From positions 1 through 64,000 of the forward strand of contig CAWIKY010000007.1 in assembly GCA_963836905.1 (NCBI GenBank): a DNA stretch of 64,000 nucleotides, given 5' to 3'. The notes beneath the pieces are model-generated. The model was not told the DNA's origin. It did no database searches and was given only the letters and a program-made list of their open reading frames with translations. This DNA comes from CAWIKY01 sp963836905. Lineage in GTDB: Bacteria; Pseudomonadota; Alphaproteobacteria; Caulobacterales; Hyphomonadaceae. A program made the position numbers and the translations under genes. Positions 17,872 through 26,165 of this stretch are shown one piece after another; the first letter of the stretch is position 1, and each line of letters opens with the position of its first letter.

Positions 17872-18640
17872 CTTTCAGGGCCTTTCTTAGATCGCGTTTC
17901 GCGTACAAAAATGATTGGGGCGGCTCAAAACCAAACCGTTCTCTAAGGTCAGTAAGCTCTACCGGCGTTACGAACGGCCTAGCATTTGCGAACTCCAGAG
18001 CAAAACCTTCGTTAAGTCCTTCAAAGTAGCGGTCAAATTCCGTTCGCTCTATAAATGCCACATCCGCGTAGCGTCGCCAGATTTCTTCGATAGCAAGCTT
18101 TTTGACAGAGGATATCTCCGCTACCCCAACCATTGCGCGCTCAGGGGAGGTGGAGTAAATGTAGGCTATTGTCCCTTTCGGCGCAGATGATGGAAACCTA
18201 CGCCGGAGTTCGACTGTCTTTTCACCCGACATAATACGACTACTGAATTTTGGCCGAATGCTAAGCACGACATCTCTGTGACGTCGAAACGGCTCTTCAA
18301 TGAAAATTGGAAGTATAAGCTGGTCTTCATCGTCAAGTTCAACATCGAATGCGTCGCGCACGTTTAGACAAAGTGGATTATTGGCATCAAATGCAGCGCT
18401 CACATGAAGTGTTCCACCTAGGGCTTCCACATACTTTTGGATTGTAGACAGCTGCATGTCTGCCCGACCCTTCTCGAATTTTGACACGGAAGCCTGGCTA
18501 ATATTGAGTAGTTTGGCCATTCCAGCTTGTGTTAAACCAGCGAGCTTCCAAATCTCTTTGAGCGCCTGACCGATCTTTGGCGATTGCTCATGCAAGCTCG
18601 ATGCCCGAACCTCAACGACTTTTCCCTGTAGTTCGCTCAT
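17846..18640 (-). CDS. XRE-type HTH regulator fused to an ASCH domain
   Basis: The ATG at 18640 is chosen because AGAGG lies 8 bases before it. The 264-residue protein has an XRE helix-turn-helix at about 24-76 (LAGLTQAGMAKLLNISQASVS, then FEKGRADMQLSTIQ). From about 124 to the end it has an ASCH domain (VVLSIRPKFSSRIMSGEKTVE, LRRRFP, YIYSTSPERAMVGVAEI). ASCH domains are PUA-related folds thought to bind RNA and are often tied to RNA or toxin contexts. It is the first gene of a four-gene operon, is intact, and overlaps the next gene by 26 bases. By position it is probably the autoregulator, and possibly antitoxin-like. Its base composition is AT-richer than the window. Confidence 0.82.
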   Translation of the reverse strand: MSELQGKVVEVRASSLHEQSPKIGQALKEIWKLAGLTQAGMAKLLNISQASVSKFEKGRADMQLSTIQKYVEALGGTLHVSAAFDANNPLCLNVRDAFDVELDDEDQLILPIFIEEPFRRHRDVVLSIRPKFSSRIMSGEKTVELRRRFPSSAPKGTIAYIYSTSPERAMVGVAEISSVKKLAIEEIWRRYADVAFIERTEFDRYFEGLNEGFALEFANARPFVTPVELTDLRERFGFEPPQSFLYAKRDLRKALKDEHSVVSH

Positions 18641-19038
18641 TTCGCTAACCTCTAATCTTCTTCCGCTTGTAGCGGCGACAGGTATGCCCCACAAGGAATA
18701 TCTGGAAAGCGTCAATATTTTATGGTTACATGCTTTTCAGAGACGCATTTGGTGATGCGGCGCAAATTTTGGGGGTCTTTGATGCGGCGGCCCCTCGGTA
18801 AGCACGAACTGGTCATCTGACCGTTCTTGATTTGGTCTTCTCCGGTCTGTGTCAAATTATTGGAAGCTGCGGCACAATGCTGATTGCTTCAAGCGCTGTG
18901 ACTGATCGTCAAACTTCCTCATCTCCACTATCCGCATTGTAGGTGCCGTCATTTTCTGGCTTTAATTACGAGCTCTGGACCTAGGAACGACGAGAACCGC
19001 GCCGTTTCAACTAAATGCAATTCGAATAGCCGCCCCCC
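18641..19038. other. Intergenic region upstream of the accessory operon
   Basis: About 400 bases with no convincing gene. It must contain the promoter of the XRE-ASCH operon. A short imperfect direct repeat (GATGCGGCG, at about 18751 and 18781) is visible and could be an operator, but it is weak. No copy of the tRNA-Phe 3' end was found here, so the right edge of the island is defined only by the change in composition and the start of pyrC. Confidence 0.5.
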
Positions 19039-20134
19039 TCACCGCCCCTCAAAGCTCCAAGCCAGCGTTTCACCCGCCTGAAAGGGCACGAGGCTGATGT
19101 CGCCGTCGTCCAGGGTGTGCGGGACGGTCATCGGGGCGCGGCGCAGCGTCACCGTGCCGTCGTTGAGCGGCAAGCCATAGAAGCGCGGCCCGAACTCTGA
19201 AGCGAAGGCTTCAAGACGGTCCAGCGCGCCCATCTCGTCGAAGGTTTGCGCGTAGCTTTCGAGCGCCGTAGGTGCGCTGAAAATGCCTGCACAGCCGCAG
19301 GCGCTTTCCTTGTCCTCTTTGCGATGCGGTGCGGAATCCGTTCCCCAGAAAGAACTTCGGATTGCCCGAAACCGCTGCCGCGCGCAGCGCTTCGCGGTGA
19401 TGACGTCGCTTGGCGACGGGGAGGCAATAGGCGTGCGGACGCAAGCCGCCATCGAACATCGCGTTTCGGTCGATCCGCAAATGATGTGCGGTGATGGTGG
19501 CCGCGACATTGTTGCCGGCCGCTTCCACGAAGCGCACTGAATCCTCTGTCGTGATGTGTTCCAGAACCAGTTTCAGGTCGGGGAAACGGTTCAGTACCGG
19601 GACCAGAACCTCTTTCAGGAAAACTGCTTCACGGTCGAAGATGTCGATGCCGGGCGAGGTCACTTCGCCATGCACCAGAAGCGGCATGCCTATGGCTTCC
19701 ATTCGCTCCAGAACGGGGTGGATGTTGGCGATATCCGTCACACCGGCCGCCGAGTTGGTGGTCGCGCCTGCCGGGTAGAGCTTGCAGGCCGTGAAGACGC
19801 CATCGTTGAAGCCGCGTTCCACCTCGCCCGCATCGATCCGGTCTGTCAGATAGGCCGTCATCAGGGGCGTGAAGGCGCGCCCTTCTGGCAGGGCGGCGAG
19901 GATATGGTCCCGATAGGCCGTGGCGGCGGCGACCGTGGTCACCGGCGGAGCAAGGTTCGGCATGACGATGGCGCGGGCAAACTGGCGCGCGGTATGGTCG
20001 GCGGCAAAGGCCAGCATGTCGCCATCGCGCAGGTGCACATGCCAATCATCCGGCGTGCGCAGGGTCAGCGTGTCCACGCGCTCGCCTGCACCCTTTGCCG
20101 ATGTGTCCTGAAGGCTCGTTACCGCCATATTCAT
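19039..20134 (-). pseudogene. pyrC: Dihydroorotase, interrupted by a single frameshift
   Basis: From the ATG at 20134 the frame gives TPDDWHVHLRDGDML (the metal-binding HxH), MPNLAPPVTT, ACKLYPAGATTNS (catalytic Lys), LLVHGEVT, LEHITTED and ITAHHL, all class II dihydroorotase motifs. Near 19345 the frame changes within a G4 run. The next frame continues directly with TDSAPHRKEDKESACGCAGIF and a normal C-terminus ending at 19039. Removing one G restores an enzyme of about 364 residues. It catalyses ring closure of carbamoyl aspartate in pyrimidine synthesis. Because pyrC is normally indispensable, a sequence error is more likely than a dead gene. Confidence 0.9.
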
Positions 20135-20231
20135 TGCCTCTTCAACGTGTCTACCGCGCCGCGCGCCGGAGTATGTGCCAAGGCTTCGGATACGCCATAC
20201 CGCTGAAGGCGGCAACGCGTCGGCCTGTCTC

Positions 20232-21035
20232 TCAATATGTTGGAAGCGGCGCACGCCGCGCAATTGCGCCCCCGAACAAAAGGGTCATCGCCGCCGTGTA
20301 GAGCCAGATCAGAAAGAAGATCAGACCGGCCAGGGTGCCATAGACAGACGTGAGGCTTCCGGCCTCCAGATAAAGCGCGAGCCCATACCCCGCGACATGC
20401 CAGATGACGGCTGCAACCAGCCCACCGGCTATGCATCCCGCGTGCCCTGCGACGGTACGTGACAGGATGATCCGGTAGATCAGTGCCAGACAAAGGCCGG
20501 ACAACGCCAGTCTGATTGCGGTCGCGCCGAGCCATCCGACACCTGGAACAAGCGTGAACTTCGAGAGCAGGCCCGCGACGGCGCTTGCGACCGGAAAGGC
20601 AATGCCCACAATCAGGATGAGCAGGAAGACGATGAGCAGTGCCAGCCCCTGGAAGGCGAGAAGACCCGGCGGGTCCGGATCCTCGGTTACGTCGTGCAGG
20701 CCTGAAATCAGCGTTTTCATGCCGGCCATAGCGCTCCACAGGCCCAGAAGACCGATGACGGCAATCCGCCAGTCGAAGCTGAAGCCCTCACGTGTTCCGG
20801 CAATTCGCACATCCAGATAATCCGAGACGAACCCCGGCAGAACGCCGAGCTCACTCGTCAGCAGGGCTTCGGCCTGCTGGGGCGTGATCACCAGCCCGAT
20901 AACAAAGACCATGAAACTCGCCAACGGAACGAGCGACAGCATAAAGAAGAACGCCATGCCGCCGGCAATCACCCTCAGGTCGCGGCGCATCATCAATTGC
21001 AGCGCCAGCCAGGTGTGTTTCAGCAGGGTCATCAT
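20232..21035 (-). CDS. YihY/BrkB-family inner-membrane protein
   Basis: The 267-residue protein has about six hydrophobic helices and the family start signature RDLRVIAGGMAFFFMLSLVPL. Later come GLLGLWSAMAGMKTLISGLH and a final helix pair around YGTLAGLIFFLIWLYTAAMTLLFG. The YihY family (formerly called ribonuclease BN-like or BrkB) comprises inner-membrane proteins of uncertain, possibly transport, function. It lies between pyrC and the glutaredoxin-MauE fusion on the same strand, with about 100-140 base gaps. Confidence 0.88.
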   Translation of the reverse strand: MMTLLKHTWLALQLMMRRDLRVIAGGMAFFFMLSLVPLASFMVFVIGLVITPQQAEALLTSELGVLPGFVSDYLDVRIAGTREGFSFDWRIAVIGLLGLWSAMAGMKTLISGLHDVTEDPDPPGLLAFQGLALLIVFLLILIVGIAFPVASAVAGLLSKFTLVPGVGWLGATAIRLALSGLCLALIYRIILSRTVAGHAGCIAGGLVAAVIWHVAGYGLALYLEAGSLTSVYGTLAGLIFFLIWLYTAAMTLLFGGAIARRAPLPTY

Positions 21036-21176
21036 CAGAACTGTTATCCGGTCTTCGTACGCTCAACGCAGCCGCAAACGGCGACTGGCCAACACCCAAA
21101 CCTTTTGCTGGAATCGATGTGAGCGACAAGACATGGCCGCAGTCGTTCCATGCCCGGTTGGCCCTCCCGAACCGGC

Positions 21177-21938
21177 TCACATTCCGATAATCGCCTTGAC
21201 CGGCATCCACAGCCCCATGGCGATCATTACCAGATTCTCGGTGAGCGAGACGAAGCCCAGCGGGACATTCGAGCTGCCTCCGACACAGGCACATTTCAGC
21301 TCACGCTTGTCGATATAGACCGCCTTGTAGACAGACACCGCTCCAACGGTGCCGATGAACAGTGCAATGGGAGCCCCGATCAGACCAAACACCCCGCCCG
21401 CGATCATCAGGACAGCCGCAGCCGCCTCGCCTACCGGATACACATATCCATAGCCGACCTTGCGCCGGGCCAGCAGGTCGTAATTGAGAAACATGGTCGA
21501 GAAGCTCTCAATGTCGCGCAGCTTCTGGATCGCCAGCACCATCATGGAGAAGGCGGCGAACCATTCGATCGTCCTTATTGCGAATACGGTGCCGAGTGCG
21601 CCCCAGGCCACGGCCAGCGCCGCCAGCGCACATACTGCGAATATGACCAGAACCGGTGTGTAGGTGGTCTTGTCGGACTCTTTTTCGAAATCCGTAAAGC
21701 GCTCGCGCAGATCGTCATAGCCGCCTACGCGGACGCCATCGATGAAGGTTTGTGGTGTGGTCGCCACATCGTGCTTCGCCTTGAAGGCGTCGGTTTCCGC
21801 GCGCGTGGTCAAATGGTGGTCCTCGACCTCGTAACCCTTGCGTCGGAGCAGCCATTTTGATTTGAGACCGTAGGGACAGACGTGTTTGTCCATCACCATC
21901 CGGTAAAGAACGGCCGTGTCCGTGTCTGCATCTGCCAT
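21177..21938 (-). CDS. Glutaredoxin domain fused to a MauE-like membrane domain
   Basis: The 253-residue protein has an N-terminal glutaredoxin domain (residues 8-85) with the active site VCPYGLKSKW and the cis-Pro loop TTPQTFIDG. Four hydrophobic helices follow and form a MauE/DoxX-type module, with a late Cys motif ELKCACVGGSSN near residue 217. MauE-like membrane proteins shuttle electrons for disulfide or thiol chemistry. A cytosolic glutaredoxin and a membrane redox domain on one chain suggest electron relay from glutathione into the membrane. The C-terminal CxC is a likely partner site. The gene stands alone. Confidence 0.85.
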   Translation of the reverse strand: MADADTDTAVLYRMVMDKHVCPYGLKSKWLLRRKGYEVEDHHLTTRAETDAFKAKHDVATTPQTFIDGVRVGGYDDLRERFTDFEKESDKTTYTPVLVIFAVCALAALAVAWGALGTVFAIRTIEWFAAFSMMVLAIQKLRDIESFSTMFLNYDLLARRKVGYGYVYPVGEAAAAVLMIAGGVFGLIGAPIALFIGTVGAVSVYKAVYIDKRELKCACVGGSSNVPLGFVSLTENLVMIAMGLWMPVKAIIGM

Positions 21939-22182
21939 TGTCTAGTCCTCGCTCATAGCCGATCCGTCGTTCCGCCTGCACTGGAAGTCCGGAAAGGGTC
22001 ACACCGCGACGGAAGGTAAAGAGAACCTACGAAGCCAGGCCATAACGGTTCCGGAATACGGAGGATGTCGCGAAGCAGGAAGTATAGGGCCGTCCGCACG
22101 GGGGGTGGTTTGATCCTGTCAGACCGGCGTCGTCAGGCAGTGATCCAATTTTGCGAGCGGGGATGAAAATCCCCGTGGTGAC

Positions 22183-22258
22183 TGGTGCCGGCTACAGGAA
22201 TCGAACCCGTGACCTCAAGATTACAAATCATGCGCTCTACCAACTGAGCTAAGCCGGC
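22183..22258 (-). tRNA. tRNA-Thr (TGT anticodon)
   Basis: On the minus strand the 76-base sequence folds with acceptor stem GCCGGCT/AGCCGGC, D-arm TAGCTCAGTTGGTAGAGC, anticodon loop TTTGTAA (anticodon TGT), and T-arm GGTTCGATTCC, with an encoded CCA end. It lies in the gap between the glutaredoxin-MauE gene and the OmpA-like gene. No foreign DNA is evident beside it. Confidence 0.95.
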
Positions 22259-22476
22259 CCCGATAAGGCCCTGATCGGCAGGAACGTGTCCTAGCGGCGG
22301 GGCAGCATTCGTGCAAGCGTTCGCAACTGTTTTGCTCCGACGCAGCCCGCATCCTGTCGAAACCGGCCCGATGAAAGGGCGAGCGCCAACAATTCCCATG
22401 CCACACTTGCGCCGGATGGTCATGGCATGGACACTGGATTCAAGGTTTGTACCGCAGCAGAAGAGAAGACGATCCC

Positions 22477-22953
22477 ATGCGCAACACCCTTCGCGAACTT
22501 GGCCAGTTTGGCGGTGCGGCGCTTGCGGTCGCGGCCGTGACGGGCGCAGCCTATCTTCTGACGGCCTCCAGCATAGAAAAGGGCGACTGTGAGGTCGTTG
22601 AAGTGTCGGTCTTCTTCAGTTCCGGGGAAGCCCGGCTGAGCGCTGCGGCGCAGGATATTCTGCTAACCGCCGCAAACTCGCTGGAAGGGTGCAATCTGGA
22701 ACTGATCGAGGCGCACGGTTATGCCGACATGGGCGGCTCGCCGGAAACCAATATGGCGATCTCTGAAGACCGCGCCCGTGCCGTGCTGAGCTTCGTCGAG
22801 CGTCTGCGCCTTGAAGCAGACGCCATCAGGATCGTTGGCCACGGCGATGAGGGCGCCGTGGACTCGCGCGGCCAACCCGCAATCATGCGCCGCAAGACCG
22901 ATGTCCGCTTCGTCCCCGAAGGCATGGGCGAAAGCGAAGCGCAGGACGCCTGA
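22477..22953 (+). CDS. OmpA-like peptidoglycan-associated domain protein
   Basis: The ATG at 22477 follows AGAGAAGACGATCCC and gives a 158-residue protein with a hydrophobic N-terminal segment (GGAALAVAAVTGAAYLLTA) that serves as a signal or anchor. The rest is an OmpA C-terminal-like domain: EVSVFFSSGEARLS, IEAHGYADMGGSPETNMAIS, EDRARAVLSF and IRIVGHGDEG. This fold normally binds peptidoglycan through conserved Asp and Arg residues, here in 'ADMGGS...NMAISEDRA'. It is small and may be a periplasmic cell-wall-tethered protein. Confidence 0.85.
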   Translation: MRNTLRELGQFGGAALAVAAVTGAAYLLTASSIEKGDCEVVEVSVFFSSGEARLSAAAQDILLTAANSLEGCNLELIEAHGYADMGGSPETNMAISEDRARAVLSFVERLRLEADAIRIVGHGDEGAVDSRGQPAIMRRKTDVRFVPEGMGESEAQDA

Positions 22954-22970
22954 ACCTCACCCCGCCTTTG

Positions 22971-23444
22971 TCAGTCCACGAAATGCAACACCGTCATCGA
23001 GACAAGATAAGCCACCAGAAGGTGTGCACCGTCGATGAAGAAAAAGAAGGCGGGCTCGCCTGCATAGACCAGATCATAAACGAGAGTGGTGACGGCGAAA
23101 CCGGCAAACAGCCAGAACGCGGAATTGAGCGCCGACGGTAGCGAGAAAGCCTTGAAGGCCACCCGCGCAATGGCCAGCGCAATGACCGTCACCAAGGCAT
23201 TCAAGAAACCGAGCGCCATCCCCAGCCCGGCCGACTTGCCTTCGGCGGACGCGAGCATCGCAGCATAGAGTTCATCGGCATTCAGCGCGAGAGCTGTTTC
23301 CGGATCGACGATACCGCGCCAGACCAGCAGTTCCCGGCTCCAGGCATCCGCAAACAATAGCCCGTAGAAAACGAAGCCGACAAAAAAGAATGCAAGTGTC
23401 GCCAGAATGACTCCGACGATATTGACCTGACCGATACGCGGCAT
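22971..23444 (-). CDS. DUF1761-type integral membrane protein
   Basis: With the ATG at 23444 the 157-residue protein begins MPRIGQVNIVGVILATLAFF and has four predicted membrane helices, including FFFVGFVFYGLLFADAWSRE and the C-terminal IDGAHLLVAYLVSMTVLHF. The 'VGFLWYgplF...W' pattern in the first helix and the overall length match the DUF1761 family. No biochemical role is established. It is convergent with the OmpA-like gene and divergent from metG. Confidence 0.75.
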   Translation of the reverse strand: MPRIGQVNIVGVILATLAFFFVGFVFYGLLFADAWSRELLVWRGIVDPETALALNADELYAAMLASAEGKSAGLGMALGFLNALVTVIALAIARVAFKAFSLPSALNSAFWLFAGFAVTTLVYDLVYAGEPAFFFFIDGAHLLVAYLVSMTVLHFVD

Positions 23445-23562
23445 GATCTCCCTCCCCCGATTTGTATTTTGCCCGCGTCGCGGTATGCGTGCACCGGCCT
23501 TGCGCTGATCCTGACCGGTGACACGTTGCAAGGCAATATGCCTTCAAAGGAACACCCGTCAC

Positions 23563-25278
23563 ATGGCCCGCATTCTCGTTACCTCGGCCCTGCCCTACAT
23601 CAACGGCATCAAGCATCTCGGCAATCTGGCCGGCTCCATGCTGCCCGCCGATGTCTATGCGCGTTTCCTGCGGCTGCGGGGGCACGAGGTGCTCTATATC
23701 TGCGCCACCGACGAGCACGGCACGCCTGCAGAACTCGCGGCGCAGAAAGCCGGCCTGTCGGTGCGCGCCTATTGCGACGAGCAGTACCAGATCCAGAAAG
23801 CGGCCGGTGACGGGTTCGCGCTCTCCTATGATCATTTCGGGCGCTCCTCCAACGCGCCCAATCATGAGTTGACGCAGCACTTTGCCGAGGTGCTGGAAGC
23901 CAACGGGCTGATCGAGGAGCGCACCACCAAGCAGGTCTATGCCGTCGAGGATGGGCGCTTCCTGCCGGACCGGTATGTCGAAGGCACCTGCCCGCATTGC
24001 GGCCATGAGAAAGCCCGCGGCGACCAGTGTGACAATTGCGGTCGCCTGCTCGACCCGACCGATCTGAAAGACCCCTATTCGGCAGAGACCGGTTCGCGTG
24101 CCATCGAGCTGCGCGATACCACACACCTCTATCTGAAACAGACCGACATGCAGGACGAAATCCGCGCCTGGGTGGAGGCGGAAACCGGCTGGCCGCAACT
24201 GGCAAAGTCCATCGCGCTCAAATGGCTGGATGAAGGCCTGCAGGACCGCGCCATCACCCGTGACCTTTCCTGGGGCGTACCGGTTCTGAAAGACGGCAAA
24301 CCGCGCCCGGGCTTCGAGAACAAGGTCTTCTATGTCTGGTTCGACGCGCCCATCGAATACATTGCGGGCACGAAGGAATGGGCACTTGGCGAGGGCGGCG
24401 GCGACGGTGACTGGGAGCGCTGGTGGCGCACCGACAAGGGCGCGGATGACGTCACCTACGTCCAGTTCATGGGCAAGGACAATGTTGCCTTCCACACCGT
24501 CAGCTTCCCCGTCACCCTGCTCGGCAGCCGCGAACCCTGGAAGACGGTCGACCGGCTGAAAGCCTTTAACTGGGTCACCTGGTATGGCGGCAAGTTCTCC
24601 ACCAGCGAGAAGCGCGGCGTGTTCATGGATCAGGCACTGGAGCTTCTCCCGTCTGACTACTGGCGCTGGTACCTCATGGCCAACGCGCCGGAGGGCTCGG
24701 ACGCCGCCTTCACGTGGGAAGGGTTTCAGGCCTCTGTGAACTCCGATCTGGCCAACGTGCTGGGCAATTTCGTCAACCGGATCACCAAGTATTGCGGGTC
24801 GAAGTTTGACGGCGCCGTGCCGGATGGCGGCGCGCCTGGCGAAAACGAGGCGTGGATGGAAGGCGAGCTCACAACGCGCCTTGCCGCGCTGGCCGACCAT
24901 TATGAAAAGATGGAGTTTCGCAAGGCTGCCGCCGAAACGCGCGGGCTCTGGGCGGCCGGAAACGAATATCTGACGCGCGCCGAACCCTGGGTAAAATACA
25001 AGTCCGATGTCGATGCGGCAGCGGTCGGTGTGCGGACCGCGCTTAATCTGGCCGCTGTCTTCGGCATTATCGCCCAGCCACTTGTGCCGCATGCGGCAAG
25101 GGCCGTTCTCGATGCGCTCGGCGTACCGGACGAGAACCGCACCTGGCCGGATGCTGACGCCGCCGGATTGCTCGATGCCCTGCCGCGCGGACATACGATA
25201 ACCGCGCCCCCTGTCCTCTTTCAGAAGATCGAGGATGCACAGGTGGAAGACTGGACGGCGCGCTTCGGCGGCGGGTGA
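23563..25278 (+). CDS. metG: Methionyl-tRNA synthetase
   Basis: Started at the ATG at 23563 (MARILVTSALPYINGIKHLG), the 571-residue enzyme shows the HIGH-type motif as HLGN, and an inserted zinc knuckle CPHCGHEKARGDQCDNCG. The KMSKS motif appears as KFSTSEKRG, a known variant, and the C-terminal anticodon-binding helical domain is present. It charges tRNA-Met for translation. It ends shortly after the catalytic and anticodon domains and has no C-terminal EMAP-like dimerisation domain, as is common in alphaproteobacteria. A frame 45 bases longer upstream is open but lacks conserved residues. Confidence 0.96.
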   Translation: MARILVTSALPYINGIKHLGNLAGSMLPADVYARFLRLRGHEVLYICATDEHGTPAELAAQKAGLSVRAYCDEQYQIQKAAGDGFALSYDHFGRSSNAPNHELTQHFAEVLEANGLIEERTTKQVYAVEDGRFLPDRYVEGTCPHCGHEKARGDQCDNCGRLLDPTDLKDPYSAETGSRAIELRDTTHLYLKQTDMQDEIRAWVEAETGWPQLAKSIALKWLDEGLQDRAITRDLSWGVPVLKDGKPRPGFENKVFYVWFDAPIEYIAGTKEWALGEGGGDGDWERWWRTDKGADDVTYVQFMGKDNVAFHTVSFPVTLLGSREPWKTVDRLKAFNWVTWYGGKFSTSEKRGVFMDQALELLPSDYWRWYLMANAPEGSDAAFTWEGFQASVNSDLANVLGNFVNRITKYCGSKFDGAVPDGGAPGENEAWMEGELTTRLAALADHYEKMEFRKAAAETRGLWAAGNEYLTRAEPWVKYKSDVDAAAVGVRTALNLAAVFGIIAQPLVPHAARAVLDALGVPDENRTWPDADAAGLLDALPRGHTITAPPVLFQKIEDAQVEDWTARFGGG

Positions 25279-25992
25279 TACGCCCGGTTATTGGATAAGA
25301 TCTGGCCTCATTTTTTTAGGCCCCTGCGCCAAAGCCTCCAGCGGTTCTGTGCCGTGGAGTTGCGGTGTAGGTGAGGGCCGGGCGGGATGTCCTGCCGAAG
25401 CGGTTTAATGCCTTGCTTTCGCAGAGGCTGGTTTGGTGCCCGGGAAGCCATCCCGCCCGCAATGATGTGCCAGAGCCTCGGACTTACGCCCATCGGAGCG
25501 GCTTGAAAGGGCCGCATCCGACTTCAGTGGCAGCCCGCGCGGATTGCCGCCGGGTTCGTGGACCTCTTCGCCGTACCATCCTTGAGGGGTTGGTTATGCC
25601 ACCTCTGACAGCCACGGATCATCGCACACATGACGGGCCGGACCTTCCGGTTGGCCCCTCCGCCATGCGTGCGAGGATTATGAGGCAGGATGGACGGGGG
25701 TTGGACTGATTTGCGGTGGCGCGCTGGCTATTATCAGTTTGTTCCAGGGAACTGACCCCCACCCCTAGCTCGCGAAATTGATTCACCGGATCAATTTCTT
25801 CGCTCGCAAGCCCCCTTTCATGGGGAGGAGTCCCGCTTGGAAACGCTTCGTGGCCAAGAAGGGGAATCAAGAATCAACTGGTCCCTTTCGAAAGGCTGCC
25901 GGATATGGCTGACGCCATTCCGGGGAGGCCCTAATAGGCATTGCGGCGCTTTGCATTTCGGGCAGGCTCAATGCCACAGCGCTGAAAGGCTG
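25279..25992. other. Non-coding stretch after metG with a strong inverted repeat; possible structured RNA
   Basis: About 700 bases without a convincing gene. An 11-base perfect stem (CGGGCGGGATG at 25379-25389 with CATCCCGCCCG at 25449-25459) encloses about 60 bases, and further G/C-rich complementary pieces follow to about 25590. This could be a 150-250-nt structured RNA, with a 6S-type RNA as one option, but I cannot fold or search it here. A dispersed repeat is at 25753-25840. Confidence 0.4.
25753..25840. repeat. Second copy of the C/G-rich intergenic repeat
   Basis: It shares 'gacccccaccc' at its left end and 'ggggaggag(t)ccc' at its right end with the repeat at 13418-13460. About 45 bases with an internal AAATTGATTCACCGGATCAATTT palindrome-like insert lie between them. 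This looks like a longer variant of the same dispersed repeat family. Confidence 0.5.
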
Positions 25993-26005
25993 CCCCACAA
26001 ATAAA

Positions 26006-26029
26006 AGCCCCCGGCGCGAACCGGGGGCT
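26006..26029 (-). terminator. Intrinsic terminator (duplicate copy)
   Basis: Read on the minus strand it is the stem AGCCCCCGG / CCGGGGGCT with a six-base loop followed by TTTTATTT. It is the twin of the etfA terminator at 26939-26962 and now ends the truncated etfA fragment. Confidence 0.85.
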
Positions 26030-26056
26030 GACAGGTTTCGAGATAGGCGCGAACGC

Positions 26057-26145
26057 CTAGATCGCGTCGGTCAGTTCCGGTACCGCCTTGAAGAGGTCGG
26101 TGACCAGACCATAATCGGCGACCTGGAAGATCGGCGCGTCCTCAT
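26057..26145 (-). pseudogene. Truncated copy of the etfA C-terminus
   Basis: The minus-strand frame encodes EDAPIFQVADYGLV, then DLFKAVPELTDAI and a stop. This is the last 28 residues of EtfA with one substitution (Thr for Ala in DYGLVTD). Upstream, the frame runs into unrelated sequence (SSVTDGY). There is no start or FAD domain of its own, so it is a remnant created by the insertion. Confidence 0.85.
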
Positions 26146-26165
26146 ACCCATCTGTTACCGAGGAA

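Larger units (their letters stand above)
25993..26145. repeat. Direct repeat, copy 1: etfA 3' end plus terminator
   Basis: It is nearly identical to 26927-27079, differing at a handful of scattered bases and in a short variable spot after the terminator hairpin. The repeat spans the last 28 codons of etfA, its stop, the intervening GCGCGAACGCC segment and the terminator hairpin. The two copies bracket about 780 bases that carry a nuclease-like gene. The scattered differences suggest this copy came from a related genome and is not a fresh tandem duplication. Confidence 0.85.

Noticed and set aside
14504..19038. attL/attR repeat of the tRNA-Phe 3' end
   Set aside because: I looked for the GGTTCAAATCC...GGGCACCA end near the right edge of the island and found no convincing copy.
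23272..25194. Long antisense frame (640 codons) opposite metG
   Set aside because: It is a shadow of a high-GC essential gene; its sequence has no family features and metG is complete on the other strand.
25371..25709. 112-codon open frame after metG
   Set aside because: Composition is Arg/Pro/Leu-rich with no recognisable domain; it overlaps the inverted repeat and is probably non-coding.
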